A stretch of 62,294 nt of DNA from Lachnospiraceae bacterium (GCA_011959285.1 BLLW01000017.1:1-62294), one strand, 5' to 3'; positions 1 through 9,257 are shown, counted from the stretch's first letter. Notes: generated by a model from the letters alone, not told the origin. Translations and numbers: made by a program.

Positions 1-13
1 GGGGGAGATAGAG

Positions 14-736
14 ATGAGAAGACGTTTGCCGGTGGTTCTGGCGGCTATTGTCTGCCTAGCTGGGCTGGGGGTGCTTTTGTATCCCACGATCAGCAACTGG
101 TGGAATCTGTGGATGCAGTCCAGGCTGATTACAGAGTATGAGAGAAAAGTGGAAGAACTGGATACGGAGCAATTTACGGAAATCTATGATGCAGCAAAGG
201 CTTATAACGAAAAGTTGTTCCAGCTGGGGATTTCATTTGCTAATGTAGATGCAAATGATGAAAGGCTCAGCGTGAACGGTCAGAATTATGACCAGCTCCT
301 TAACATAAATGGAAACGGCGTGATGGGGTATGTAATCATAGAAAAGATTGGCGTCCGGCTTGCCATCAGCCATGGGACAGAGGATGAGGTACTTCATGAC
401 GGTGTAGGGCATTTAAAAGGCAGTTCCCTTCCGGTGGGAGGAGAAAGCACCCATGCCGCACTATTTGGACACAGAGGATTGCCGTCGGCACTGCTTTTTA
501 CGGATTTGGACCAGATGGAAATCGGCGATTATTTTCAGGTCAATATCCTTGGCAGGGTCCTGAATTATCAGGTGGATCAGATTCTGGTGATTGAACCCCA
601 CGAAACAGATCCGCTGGAAATCGTGGAAGGAAAAGATTATGTCACATTGGTGACCTGCACCCCTTATGCGGTGAATACCCACAGGCTTTTGATCAGAGGG
701 GTCCGGGTAGAGGAAGAAACAAATAGCAATGAGTAG
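14..736 (+). CDS. Class C-like (pilin) sortase
   Basis: A membrane-bound cysteine transpeptidase that would join pilin subunits through an LPXTG-like signal. The 240-residue protein has an N-terminal membrane segment (about residues 5-25), the MGYVIIEKIGV strand typical of class B/C/D sortases, catalytic His153 in FGHRG, Cys215 in TLVTCTPY and a following Arg (R224). The C-terminal membrane anchor usual for class C enzymes is not present, and I do not see the DPF/DPW lid motif. A GGGGGAGA ribosome site lies just before the ATG at the window edge. It stands 61 bases upstream of an LPQTG pilin gene, its likely substrate. Sortase identity is firm; the class assignment is less so. Confidence 0.88.
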   Translation: MRRRLPVVLAAIVCLAGLGVLLYPTISNWWNLWMQSRLITEYERKVEELDTEQFTEIYDAAKAYNEKLFQLGISFANVDANDERLSVNGQNYDQLLNINGNGVMGYVIIEKIGVRLAISHGTEDEVLHDGVGHLKGSSLPVGGESTHAALFGHRGLPSALLFTDLDQMEIGDYFQVNILGRVLNYQVDQILVIEPHETDPLEIVEGKDYVTLVTCTPYAVNTHRLLIRGVRVEEETNSNE

Positions 737-797
737 GCTGGAACTTGGAAAGTGTCACTGGCTGTTTCATCAGATGTAGAGAAAAGAGGGAGATTAG

Positions 798-2435
798 ATG
801 AAAATGAAAAGGTGGATAAGAAAAGTCGTTCCAATCGTGGGCGCGGTAATGATCATGATGTTCACCAGCATTGTCGCTTATGCTGACGGGGATATCAGCG
901 GGGACGGAAGTCTCACCATCGATGTCCGCGACGGAGAGGAAGGCATCAGCGGTGCAGAGTTTACAATCTATAAGGTGCAGCACTGGACCAAAGCAGGTGC
1001 AGATCAGGATCTTGAATGGTCCGGAGATTTTAAAGACTTCGGCAGCCAGAACATCGGGAGCCTGCGCGGACAGTCCGCAAAGTTCTTAAAGGAAGCAGCT
1101 GAGTCCCTGCATACCTATATCAGTGGAGAGAATAAGATTGCATCCTATAGCATAGGTTCTTCGGGAACGAACGGAGTGGCATCATTCTCTAAGCTGGAAC
1201 CGGGCGTATATCTGGTAGTGGTAACGAAGCAGCCTGATGGATATACGGTGACGTCTCCTTTCCTGGCATTTGTGCCGAGGGTGGATAAGAACGGTGACGT
1301 ACATTATAATGTGAGTGTGGAGGCAAAGCTGGAAGCAGTGCCGATGCCTACACCTACGCCGAGCGCGACACCAACAGCGACGCCGTCCGCAACCCCGGGA
1401 CCGACAGCGACACCGGGACCTACAGGGGCGCCTACGCCGAGACCGACGACACCGCCGCCAGCGACACCGGGACCTACGGGAGCGCCTACGCCGGGACCGA
1501 CAGATCCGCCGCCGGCACCTACAGCGCCAGCGACTCCGGCACCGCAGAGTCCTACAGATCCGCCGTCACAGCCAACGGATCCGCCGCAGATTACGAACAG
1601 GCCGAATCCGACCCCGACGCCTGACCAGGCAGTGCTTGGCATGCGCCGTAGAAGGGGATGGGAAAAGGGCGTGTTAGGAAGAAGAAGGCTTCCGCAGACG
1701 GGAACGCTGCAGTGGCCGATACCGGTGCTTGCAGGAATGGGCGTGCTCTTGTTCTTCATCGGATGGATGAGAAAGTACGGAAGGAAGAATAAAGGGGAAG
1801 ACGGAAAGGCAAAGAAAGGAAGGGGCATGTTGCTCATGAGCGTTGGACCGCTTATGATTATTGGCGGCATGGGAATCCTTTTCTATAATAATTGGGATAA
1901 TGCAAGAGCAGAGCGGGCAGCGGAAAGCGTGCTTGCACAGATAGAGCAGAATGCCCAGCAGGAGCAGACAGCGGAAGCTGTACAGCCGCAACTGGATATG
2001 TTGCTGGAGGAAATCCCGGAAGAGGTCGATACCACCATGGGAACGATTGAAGTGGACGGTTTCACCTATATTGGAGAAGTTGCAATTCCGGCAATCGATA
2101 TCTCACTTCCTGTCATGAATTCCGTTACCAGTGAGGGTCTTAAGATTGCGCCGGGCAGATATGAAGGCAATTACAATGAAAACTCTTTGATTATTGCAGC
2201 ACATAATTATCAGAGGCATTTTGGCAACATCAAGTATCTTTCGCCGGGAGATCAGGTAGTCTTTCTGGATGTGGACGGTGGAGAACACTTCTATGAAGTA
2301 GCCGAGATCGAGACGGTGGGCGGCAAGAAGGTGTCAAAGATGTCTGAAGGAGAATGGGATCTGACTTTGTTCACCTGTACATACGGGGGAAGGAACAGGG
2401 TGACTGTAAGATGTACCCTGCAGGAAGAAGCATAA
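798..2435 (+). CDS. Cna-B/SpaA-like LPQTG surface protein fused to a class D-like sortase domain
   Basis: One uninterrupted 545-residue frame carries both a sortase substrate and a sortase. Order: signal peptide (about 1-29), a Cna-B/prealbumin-like domain (about 33-175, with LEPGVYLVVVTKQPDGYTV), a Pro/Thr linker (about 183-275), LPQTG at 298-302, a membrane segment (about 305-323), a basic stretch, a second membrane segment (about 344-362), then a sortase domain with His469 (AAHNY), Cys527 (TLFTCTYGG) and Arg534. In most genomes pilin and sortase are separate genes. An internal ribosome-site-like AGGA followed six bases later by in-frame ATG 1827 (Met344) could also produce the sortase alone (202 residues). 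Ends at a strong terminator. Function is known for the families; cis processing is inference. Confidence 0.85.
   Translation: MKMKRWIRKVVPIVGAVMIMMFTSIVAYADGDISGDGSLTIDVRDGEEGISGAEFTIYKVQHWTKAGADQDLEWSGDFKDFGSQNIGSLRGQSAKFLKEAAESLHTYISGENKIASYSIGSSGTNGVASFSKLEPGVYLVVVTKQPDGYTVTSPFLAFVPRVDKNGDVHYNVSVEAKLEAVPMPTPTPSATPTATPSATPGPTATPGPTGAPTPRPTTPPPATPGPTGAPTPGPTDPPPAPTAPATPAPQSPTDPPSQPTDPPQITNRPNPTPTPDQAVLGMRRRRGWEKGVLGRRRLPQTGTLQWPIPVLAGMGVLLFFIGWMRKYGRKNKGEDGKAKKGRGMLLMSVGPLMIIGGMGILFYNNWDNARAERAAESVLAQIEQNAQQEQTAEAVQPQLDMLLEEIPEEVDTTMGTIEVDGFTYIGEVAIPAIDISLPVMNSVTSEGLKIAPGRYEGNYNENSLIIAAHNYQRHFGNIKYLSPGDQVVFLDVDGGEHFYEVAEIETVGGKKVSKMSEGEWDLTLFTCTYGGRNRVTVRCTLQEEA
1345..1623 (+). repeat. Pro/Thr-rich low-complexity linker repeat in the surface protein
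   Basis: GC-rich stretch coding for alternating Pro, Thr, Ala and Gly. A unit reading PGPTGAPTPxPTxPPPA occurs twice (about 1408-1463 and 1465-1518), so the region is a near-exact tandem duplication at DNA level. Such linkers lift the adhesive domain away from the wall and often vary in length between strains. The long reading frames in the other two frames here are artefacts of the composition. Confidence 0.8.
1817..1829 (+). promoter_or_regulatory. Possible internal ribosome site and start codon for a free sortase
   Basis: AGGA at 1817-1820 lies six bases before ATG 1827, which is in frame with the fusion and begins the hydrophobic segment that anchors the sortase domain. This is what one expects at the start of a separate sortase gene, so it may be a relic of two genes that merged, or a working second start. 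Confidence 0.4.
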
Positions 2436-2450
2436 GAATAAGATATAAGG

Positions 2451-2483
2451 ATAAGCTGTGGGGAATACCCACAGCTTATTTTT
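2451..2483 (+). terminator. Rho-independent terminator after the pilin/sortase genes
   Basis: Perfect 12-bp stem (2451-2462 with 2468-2479), five-base loop, then a T run. It lies between the fusion gene and cwlD and overlaps a GTG at 2458 that could be mistaken for the cwlD start. Confidence 0.92.
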
Positions 2484-2520
2484 CATACATATAAAGGAGG
2501 GTAAATGTAAGAGGCGCAGC

Positions 2521-3231
2521 GTGACAAACAATCAAAACAGAATCTTGAAGTTGGTGATGGCAGGAATTTTAATGTTCTCTATGTTTGTTGTGGCGAGGGA
2601 AGGTGCCGTCTATGTAAATTCAACGCAGGTGGAAGAAAAGAGGGATATCTGCGTAGTGATCGATGCAGGGCATGGTGGCGCTGATCCTGGTAAGGTCGGG
2701 ATCAACAACCAATTGGAAAAGGATATTAATCTGCAGATTGCACATTTGTTAAAGCAGTTTTTACAAGCAGAGGGTATCACGGTGGTGATGACCCGGGAGG
2801 GGGATGCCGGGCTGTATGATGAGAATGCATCCAACAAGAAGGTACAGGATATGAAAAGAAGGCTGGCGATGATCGAGGAAGCGGAACCGGTATTGGTAGT
2901 CAGTATCCATCAGAACAGTTATCATGAGGAGTATGTAAAGGGAGCACAGGTATTTTATTATGATACCAGCCAAAACAGTAAGCAGCTTGCCATGATCATA
3001 CAGGAACAGCTTCGCAGTTTAGATCCTGAAAACAAAAGGGAGGCAAAGGGAAATGACAGCTATTTCCTTTTAAAGAAAACGTCGAAACCGATTGTGATTG
3101 TTGAGTGTGGATTCTTGTCCAACCGGGAGGAGGCAGAAGAATTGTCTACGCCGTTGTATCAGGAGAAGGTGGCTTGGAATATCCATATGGGAATCATGAA
3201 ATACTTGAATGGGGGTGAGGCGGGGGAGTGA
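2521..3231 (+). CDS. cwlD: N-acetylmuramoyl-L-alanine amidase, CwlD type
   Basis: Zn-dependent amidase that cleaves the bond between muramic acid and L-Ala; CwlD of spore formers acts in making muramic-delta-lactam in spore cortex. From GTG 2521 (GAGG six bases upstream) the protein is 236 residues: signal anchor about 9-27, then an Amidase_3 domain with DAGHGG (His51), Glu66, SIHQNS (His130) and catalytic Glu195 in VECGF. A frame extension to GTG 2458 would start inside the terminator hairpin and is rejected. CwlD is supported by length, the lone catalytic domain and the presence of other spore genes in the window; another secreted amidase is possible. Confidence 0.82.
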   Translation: MTNNQNRILKLVMAGILMFSMFVVAREGAVYVNSTQVEEKRDICVVIDAGHGGADPGKVGINNQLEKDINLQIAHLLKQFLQAEGITVVMTREGDAGLYDENASNKKVQDMKRRLAMIEEAEPVLVVSIHQNSYHEEYVKGAQVFYYDTSQNSKQLAMIIQEQLRSLDPENKREAKGNDSYFLLKKTSKPIVIVECGFLSNREEAEELSTPLYQEKVAWNIHMGIMKYLNGGEAGE

Positions 3232-3376
3232 TTCCCCGCTGATTTTATAAACATATATTTTACTTCGATACGAGAATCACGCAATCGTGGTAGTCAAAAC
3301 ATATAAAATATGATAAAGTATGTGTGAGAAGACGGAAGGACTTAGTGCAGAATCGATTTTACGGGGCTTATATAAA

Positions 3377-4429
3377 GTGAAAACAAAGGTAATAAAAATA
3401 AAAGAAGATAATATAAATTGGCAGTATATTGAGGAGGCGGGCGCAATTATAAGGTCAGGAGGACTGGTGGCATTCCCGACGGAAACAGTATACGGTCTTG
3501 GTGGGGATGCCTTAAATGCCGCCTCATCAGGGAAGATTTATGCGGCAAAGGGAAGACCTTCCGATAATCCGTTGATTGTACACATTGCAAGCATGGACAA
3601 GCTCTCCGCGATTGTGCGGGAGGTGCCGGAGGCTGCTTATAGACTGGCAGAGAGGTATTGGCCGGGCCCCCTTACCATGATTTTTCATAAGGCGGCATGT
3701 GTGCCAGTGCAGACTACAGGCGGACTTGAAACGGTGGCTGTGCGAATGCCGTCGCATAAGGTTGCGCAGGCATTGATTGAGGCGGCGGGAGGATATGTGG
3801 CGGCGCCCAGCGCGAACCTTTCGGGAAGACCCAGTCCTACGGCGGCGAAATTTGTGATGGAAGATTTGGACGGCAGGGTAGATATGATCATTGACGGGGG
3901 AGAGGCTGATATCGGGTTGGAGTCCACGATCCTTGATCTGACAGGCGAGGTTCCTGTGATTTTGAGACCGGGATATATTACGGAAGAAATGCTTGAAGAG
4001 ACAATTGGAAGGGTTGATACAGATAGGACGATCCTGGATGGAAATTCAAGTCAGGCGCCCAAGGCGCCAGGAATGAAATACAGGCATTATGCACCTAAGG
4101 GAAGTCTGGTTTTGATTGAAGGAACGCAGGTACAAGTGGTTTCTTATATAAATGAGCAATTGCAGCGATACCGTTTGGAGGGAATCAAAACTGGCGTGAT
4201 TGCGACGGATGAAACAAAGGATAGATATCTTGCAGACAGTATCAAAAGTGTAGGAAAGCGTGAGGATGAGGAGCAGATTGCAAGGCAGCTTTTTAAAATC
4301 CTGCGCGAATTTGATGATGATAAGGTGCAGATGATTTATGCAGAAAGTTTTGAAAGCCGCGGAGTGGGAGTGGCAATCATGAACAGACTCTTAAAGGCGG
4401 CCGGACATCAGGTAATCTATTTGCAGTAG
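3377..4429 (+). CDS. ywlC: L-threonylcarbamoyladenylate synthase (Sua5/YwlC)
   Basis: Makes threonylcarbamoyl-AMP from Thr, bicarbonate and ATP, the first step of t6A37 tRNA modification. It has the YrdC domain (SGGLVAFPTETVYGLGG, KGRPSDNPLIVHI, PGPLT, SANLSGRPSPT) followed by the Sua5 C-terminal domain (about the last 120 residues, with PGMKYRHYAPKG at the linker). I chose GTG 3377 because homologs begin with a short KTKVIKI-like strand; ATG 3320 is the upstream alternative (369 residues) but has no visible ribosome site. The 145 bases before it hold no gene I can support. Confidence 0.9.
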   Translation: MKTKVIKIKEDNINWQYIEEAGAIIRSGGLVAFPTETVYGLGGDALNAASSGKIYAAKGRPSDNPLIVHIASMDKLSAIVREVPEAAYRLAERYWPGPLTMIFHKAACVPVQTTGGLETVAVRMPSHKVAQALIEAAGGYVAAPSANLSGRPSPTAAKFVMEDLDGRVDMIIDGGEADIGLESTILDLTGEVPVILRPGYITEEMLEETIGRVDTDRTILDGNSSQAPKAPGMKYRHYAPKGSLVLIEGTQVQVVSYINEQLQRYRLEGIKTGVIATDETKDRYLADSIKSVGKREDEEQIARQLFKILREFDDDKVQMIYAESFESRGVGVAIMNRLLKAAGHQVIYLQ

Positions 4430-4450
4430 CAGCTTTTTTATAAATGAAGT

Positions 4451-4464
4451 GCCGCTGATGCGGC
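4451..4464 (+). other. Small GCCGC-TGAT-GCGGC hairpin before rpiB
   Basis: A 5-bp perfect stem with a 4-base loop ends just before the AGAGGAGG ribosome site of rpiB. The same GCCGC-N4-GCGGC form stands before the SIS gene at 20075-20088. It has no T run, so it is not a classic terminator. Confidence 0.5.
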
Positions 4465-4476
4465 AGAGGAGGTAGA

Positions 4477-4929
4477 ATGATGATAGCGTTAGGAAGCGAC
4501 CATGGCGGATATGAATTAAAATGTCATATTATGGAACATTTGGAGGAACGGGGCATTCCATATGAGGATTTTGGGTGTTATGACTTGCAATCTTGTGATT
4601 ATCCTGATTTTGGCAGGGCGGCTGCCAAGGCGGTTGCAGGCGGCAGATGTGAGCGCGGAATTGTGGTATGTACTACGGGAATCGGCATTGCAATTGCAGC
4701 AAATAAGGTTGCCGGTATACGCTGCGCATTGTGTACGGATCCATACCTTGCCAAGATGACAAGACTGCACAATGATGCCAATATGCTTGCGCTGGGAGGC
4801 GGATTTACAGGGAAAAATCTTGCCATTGAAATAGTGGATACCTTTCTTGACACAGAATTTTCAGAAGGTGAAAATCACGTGCGCAGAGTAAAAAAACTTG
4901 AGAATACGGATGAAAGACGTAAAGGATAA
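4477..4929 (+). CDS. rpiB: Ribose-5-phosphate isomerase B family protein
   Basis: Interconverts ribose-5-phosphate and ribulose-5-phosphate in the pentose phosphate path; cytoplasmic. The 150-residue protein has the RpiB/LacAB hallmarks: ALGSDHGGYELK at the N-terminus, the active-site VCTTGIGIAIAANK loop with its Cys, and RLHNDANMLALGG. GAGGAGG sits seven bases before tandem ATGs (4477, 4480). It follows ywlC closely, a common neighbour pair in Clostridia. A related sugar isomerase (allose-6-P) activity cannot be excluded. Confidence 0.93.
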   Translation: MMIALGSDHGGYELKCHIMEHLEERGIPYEDFGCYDLQSCDYPDFGRAAAKAVAGGRCERGIVVCTTGIGIAIAANKVAGIRCALCTDPYLAKMTRLHNDANMLALGGGFTGKNLAIEIVDTFLDTEFSEGENHVRRVKKLENTDERRKG

Positions 4930-4939
4930 GTAGAGAAAG

Positions 4940-6106
4940 ATGAGAAGAGTAAAGAAAAAAAGCATTGCTGTGTTCATGGCAAGCGTTGTTTTGGTATGTG
5001 CTTTTCCCATAACTGCGTATGCCGATAAGATATCGGAGCTGGAAGAAGAGATTAACAAAAGAAATGCTGAAAAGGAGCAGACAGAAAACGAAATCAACGA
5101 AAAGAAGGATGAACTGGAGGACCTTAACCAGACTACGGAAGGGCTTAAAGGGCAACTGAACAGTTTGAATGCGGATCTGACTACAATCAGTAATAATCTT
5201 GCCGATCTTGAGCAGAAAATAGAGGTCAAGAATGGGGAAATCGAGACCACCCAGAGCGAGTTAGATGAGGCAAGGAGAATCGAGGAAGAGCAGTATGCTG
5301 CTATGAAGAAGCGGGTTCAGTTCATGTATGAAAAGCGGGATTTTGTAATGCTGGAAATGCTCTTCGGCTCAGCGAGCTTTTCTGATCTGCTAAACAGGAA
5401 TGATTATATAGAGCAGCTTTCAGAGTATGACCGTAAGGAACTGGATAGGTTCAAGGAAACCCGGCGCAGCATTGAGGAAAAGGAAGCGCAGCTGGTAAAG
5501 GAAAAAGAAGAACTGGACGAGCTTCGGGCTTCTGTTGAGCAAGAGCAGAGCCAAATGACAGGGCTGGTGAATCAGGTTTCCGGTAAGATTTCCAGCTATC
5601 GGAATGAAATTTCCCAGACGGAAGCAGAAATGCTGCAGTATGAAAAAGAACTTGAAGAACAGAAGAATGATATTGCTAATCTTCAGGCACAGCTGGCGGA
5701 GGAAAAAAGGCTTTCGGCACTGGCGGCAAAGTCTGCATGGAGAGATATTTCAGAGATTTCTTTTGCAGAAGGAGATCGGTATCTGCTGGCGAATCTGATT
5801 TATTGTGAGGCGGGGAATCAGCCTTATGAAGGACAGGTGGCAGTGGGAGCGGTGGTTATGAACCGCGTTATGAGTTCCGTGTTTCCGGACACAGTGGTAG
5901 GCGTGGTTTATCAGAATAAGCAGTTTTCACCGGTTGCCAGCGGACGCCTTGCCCTTGCCCTTGCAGAGAATCATGCTACAGCCGCATGCTACAGCGCTGC
6001 GGATGCTGCGATGGCGGGACAGACTACGGTGGGAAACTGTCTGTTTTTCAGGACACCCATCGACGGGCTTTCGGGCACTCAGATTGGCGGGCATATATTC
6101 TACTAA
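4940..6106 (+). CDS. Secreted coiled-coil protein with SleB/CwlJ-type cell wall hydrolase domain
   Basis: 388 residues: signal peptide ending near AYA (residue 28), a long Glu/Lys/Gln-rich coiled coil (about 30-255) like those of PcsB/CwlO and EnvC-type hydrolase partners, then a Hydrolase_2 (SleB/CwlJ) domain (about 268-388) with the catalytic Glu in LIYCEAGNQPYEGQ. SleB enzymes are lytic transglycosylases that act on spore cortex; joined to a coiled coil, the domain could act in vegetative growth under control of a membrane complex. Begins 10 bases after rpiB and is followed by a terminator. Confidence 0.85.
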   Translation: MRRVKKKSIAVFMASVVLVCAFPITAYADKISELEEEINKRNAEKEQTENEINEKKDELEDLNQTTEGLKGQLNSLNADLTTISNNLADLEQKIEVKNGEIETTQSELDEARRIEEEQYAAMKKRVQFMYEKRDFVMLEMLFGSASFSDLLNRNDYIEQLSEYDRKELDRFKETRRSIEEKEAQLVKEKEELDELRASVEQEQSQMTGLVNQVSGKISSYRNEISQTEAEMLQYEKELEEQKNDIANLQAQLAEEKRLSALAAKSAWRDISEISFAEGDRYLLANLIYCEAGNQPYEGQVAVGAVVMNRVMSSVFPDTVVGVVYQNKQFSPVASGRLALALAENHATAACYSAADAAMAGQTTVGNCLFFRTPIDGLSGTQIGGHIFY

Positions 6107-6114
6107 AACCTAAA

Positions 6115-6162
6115 AACCGTTGCGGAAACAGTGGAATAACCTGTTCTGCAGCGGTTCGTTTT
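6115..6162 (+). terminator. Terminator between the SleB-type gene and the DUF402 gene
   Basis: Arms at 6115-6131 and 6141-6156 pair over about 15 positions including G-U pairs, followed by GTTTTG. It closes the ywlC-rpiB-hydrolase run, and lies beyond the 3' end of the convergent DUF402 gene. Confidence 0.75.
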
Positions 6163-6177
6163 GTATATAACATTTTA

Positions 6178-6645
6178 TCATGGAATATATTTTTGCAGGG
6201 AATCAAATTTGCCGGAATAAATGATTTTTAATAGTTTATCAAGCCGCACAAGGCTGGATTTCAAGGTGTTTATGTCTATGGAACGGGCGTCTAAGGCAGT
6301 GACCAGTTCATCTAAATCTACGACTTTCACGAAACCGTCGGGGTAGATGATTACGTCGGCGAGAAGATCTGTCACGATCAGATGATTGTCGTAAGGGTGA
6401 AAGTCATAATCTACGATATCACAGTACCAGTAAAGCAGGCTTCCGTTTTCCCGGCAGAATTTGCTTACCTTAAAACCCTCCTTCAGAAAGTAGCAGGAAC
6501 TGCCGTGATGAAGGTCTTTTTTGGGATGCAGTGCATGCCAAGAGGTGACGATATGTTCTTCGTCACAGGAGAGAATAATGTCATCCTTAAGAAGAACACA
6601 TTCTTCCGGAATAATTCGCCTGCGGTACAAAATGGGATTTGCCAT
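6178..6645 (-). CDS. DUF402 domain protein
   Basis: 155 residues. The central stretch WYCDIVDYDFHPYDN followed by LLADVIIYPDGFVKVVDLDEL matches the DUF402 (FomD-like) family, whose members are nucleotide-phosphate or nucleoside-diphosphate hydrolases with acidic metal ligands; the acidic residues of DVIIYPDG and VVDLDEL are present. Its own substrate is unknown. It is a single gene on the minus strand between the hydrolase and the atp operon, transcribed away from the latter. Confidence 0.7.
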   Translation of the reverse strand: MANPILYRRRIIPEECVLLKDDIILSCDEEHIVTSWHALHPKKDLHHGSSCYFLKEGFKVSKFCRENGSLLYWYCDIVDYDFHPYDNHLIVTDLLADVIIYPDGFVKVVDLDELVTALDARSIDINTLKSSLVRLDKLLKIIYSGKFDSLQKYIP

Positions 6646-6773
6646 AGAACCTCCAAAATAGATTGCCTGTTTACCAAAATACTACTATTAATTGGGGGGA
6701 AAGTCAACGAATTTGCCAAATCTCGCTAAAAAACGGGGAGATATAAATTTCATGATTATTTTACCATTATTTC

Positions 6774-6802
6774 TAGACAGAAATAAAAAAAATAGGTATA
6801 AT
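6774..6802 (+). promoter_or_regulatory. Promoter of the atp operon
   Basis: TAGACA (6774-6779), a 17-base spacer and TATAAT (6797-6802), a close match to the sigma-A consensus. Start of transcription would be near 6809, about 40 bases before atpZ, which argues against GTG 6809 as a start codon. Confidence 0.8.
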
Positions 6803-6850
6803 CATTAAGTGAGTGCAGTTAGAAAAAGGAACTTTGAAAGGGAGAGGCAT

Positions 6851-7156
6851 GTGAAGTTTAATCGGAAGGTTTATCAGGCATTAACGATGATTGGACAGTT
6901 CGGAATCAACATGCTGGTCCCTGTTTTTATTTGTTTTTTTCTGGGGATGTTCTCGGATGAGAAGCTGGGGACGAACTTTCTTGTAGTGATATTGTTTTTT
7001 GTAGGCGCAGTGGCAGGCGGGTATAATGTATACCGATTTGCCAGAGGAATTTATGCAGGTGGCAGTGAACAGTCGGCATATCTGCACAAGAGCAGAAAAA
7101 ACGGGAGAGAAATGAATGAAAGAAAAAATCACCAGGATAAACAGGACTCTGTTTGA
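6851..7156 (+). CDS. atpZ: AtpZ/AtpI family small membrane protein
   Basis: 101 residues with two membrane segments (about 15-33 and 42-62) and the LGTNFL...GGYNVYRFAR ending of the ATPase_gene1 family. AtpZ is linked to Mg2+/ion supply or assembly of the F-ATPase rotor. GTG 6851 is preceded by GGGAGAGG; the upstream GTG 6809 coincides with the expected transcription start and is rejected. Its 3' end overlaps atpI by 41 bases, suggesting coupled translation. Confidence 0.8.
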   Translation: MKFNRKVYQALTMIGQFGINMLVPVFICFFLGMFSDEKLGTNFLVVILFFVGAVAGGYNVYRFARGIYAGGSEQSAYLHKSRKNGREMNERKNHQDKQDSV

Positions 7157-7562
7157 ACTTGAGACAGGGATTGTTTTATTCGGTGCAGTGTGTCAGGTGT
7201 TTGTCTTCTTCATGAAGGAGAAAATATGGTATAGCTTCGGGCTTTGGTTGGGAATATTGACGGCGGCGGTCTGTGCGTTTCATATGTGGTGGTCTCTGGA
7301 TAGGGCGCTTGATCTTCCTGAGCGTTTAGCAGTCAAATCTATGAGTGTACATGCAATATTGCGCTATCTGGTTATTGTGGCAGTACTTGCAGGGACTGCA
7401 ATAAGCGGGATCGGAGATCCGCTTGCAGCATTCCTAGGCATTATGGGACTGAAAGCGTCCGCGTATATGCATTTTATAACATGTAAGGTCAGTAATATTA
7501 TTTATGGGGAAGAAATTCTTCCCCCGCTGATAGAAGAACCTGCCGGAGAGCAGGATAGGTAA
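7116..7562 (+). CDS. atpI: ATP synthase subunit I
   Basis: 148 residues with four predicted membrane segments. AtpI helps assemble the c-ring, which is well shown for Na+-type synthases such as those of Ilyobacter and Acetobacterium. The start lies inside the end of atpZ in another frame, after GGGAGAGA. Positioned just before atpB as usual. Confidence 0.8.
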   Translation: MKEKITRINRTLFELETGIVLFGAVCQVFVFFMKEKIWYSFGLWLGILTAAVCAFHMWWSLDRALDLPERLAVKSMSVHAILRYLVIVAVLAGTAISGIGDPLAAFLGIMGLKASAYMHFITCKVSNIIYGEEILPPLIEEPAGEQDR

Positions 7563-7574
7563 GGAGGTGAAGAT

Positions 7575-8629
<1,055 letters not shown>

Positions 8630-8631
8630 AA

Positions 8632-8694
8632 ACAAACAAGAGATTTTCTAAGGCGCCAAAAAACGCCGCCTAAGAAAATCTAAAGCTTGTTTGT
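8632..8694 (+). other. Large hairpin between atpE and atpF
   Basis: Outer perfect 9-bp arms (8632-8640 with 8686-8694) enclose inner arms 8641-8655 and 8667-8681 that pair at 14 of 15 positions. No T run follows, so it is unlikely to be a plain terminator. A stem here could protect the 3' end of the atpE message, fitting the need for about ten c subunits per complex. Confidence 0.75.
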
Positions 8695-8738
8695 GGTATC
8701 GAGGCGGCAGGAATGATATGAGGAAAGGAGGTTGACGG

Positions 8739-9244
8739 ATGGAACCGAGATTGTTTGATCTGGATCTGCAGCTGCTTTCGGATGCGGTGTTGATGATCAT
8801 TGCGATTTTTGTGCTGTTTTTGGTGGCATCTTATTTTCTTTTTAATCCTGCAAGGGAGATGCTGGCAAAGAGGCGGGCAAAGATTAAGGATGAGCTGGAC
8901 GGAGCAGCGAAGGATAAGGAAGATGCGTCCTTATTAAAACTTCAGTATGAAGAAAAGCTTAAGAATATTGATAAAGAAGCTGAAGAGATTTTAGGTGATG
9001 CGAGAAAATGGGCTCTGGAGAGTGAAAATAAGATTGTTGCCGAGGCGAAGGCGGAGGCGGCTAGGATTATTGACAGGGCAAAGGTGGAAGCCGAGCTTGA
9101 AAAGCAGAAGGCGGCAGATGATGTAAAACGCGAAATGGTAGTGCTCGCGTCCATGATCGCCGGCAAAGTGGTGAAGGCATCTATCGATACAACCGTACAG
9201 GAAAGCCTGGTAAATGAAACGTTAAAGGAAATAGGTGAGAGCAC

Positions 9245-9257
<13 letters not shown>
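8739..9257 (+). CDS. atpF: ATP synthase subunit b
   Basis: 172 residues: a single N-terminal membrane helix (about 15-35) followed by a long charged helix that forms the peripheral stalk. NPAREMLAKRRAKI after the membrane segment is the usual b-subunit signature. AAAGGAGG lies eight bases before the ATG. Overlaps atpH by 13 bases. Confidence 0.93.

Noticed and set aside
1304-1870. 188-residue frame on the minus strand in the Pro/Thr region
   Set aside because: Gly/Val-rich mirror of the Pro/Thr codons on the other strand; no ribosome site and no domain.
2458-2520. Upstream GTG as start of cwlD
   Set aside because: It lies inside a perfect terminator hairpin; GTG 2521 has a ribosome site and a proper signal anchor.
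3232-3376. Structured leader before ywlC
   Set aside because: Only short imperfect pairings; no riboswitch or attenuator could be supported.
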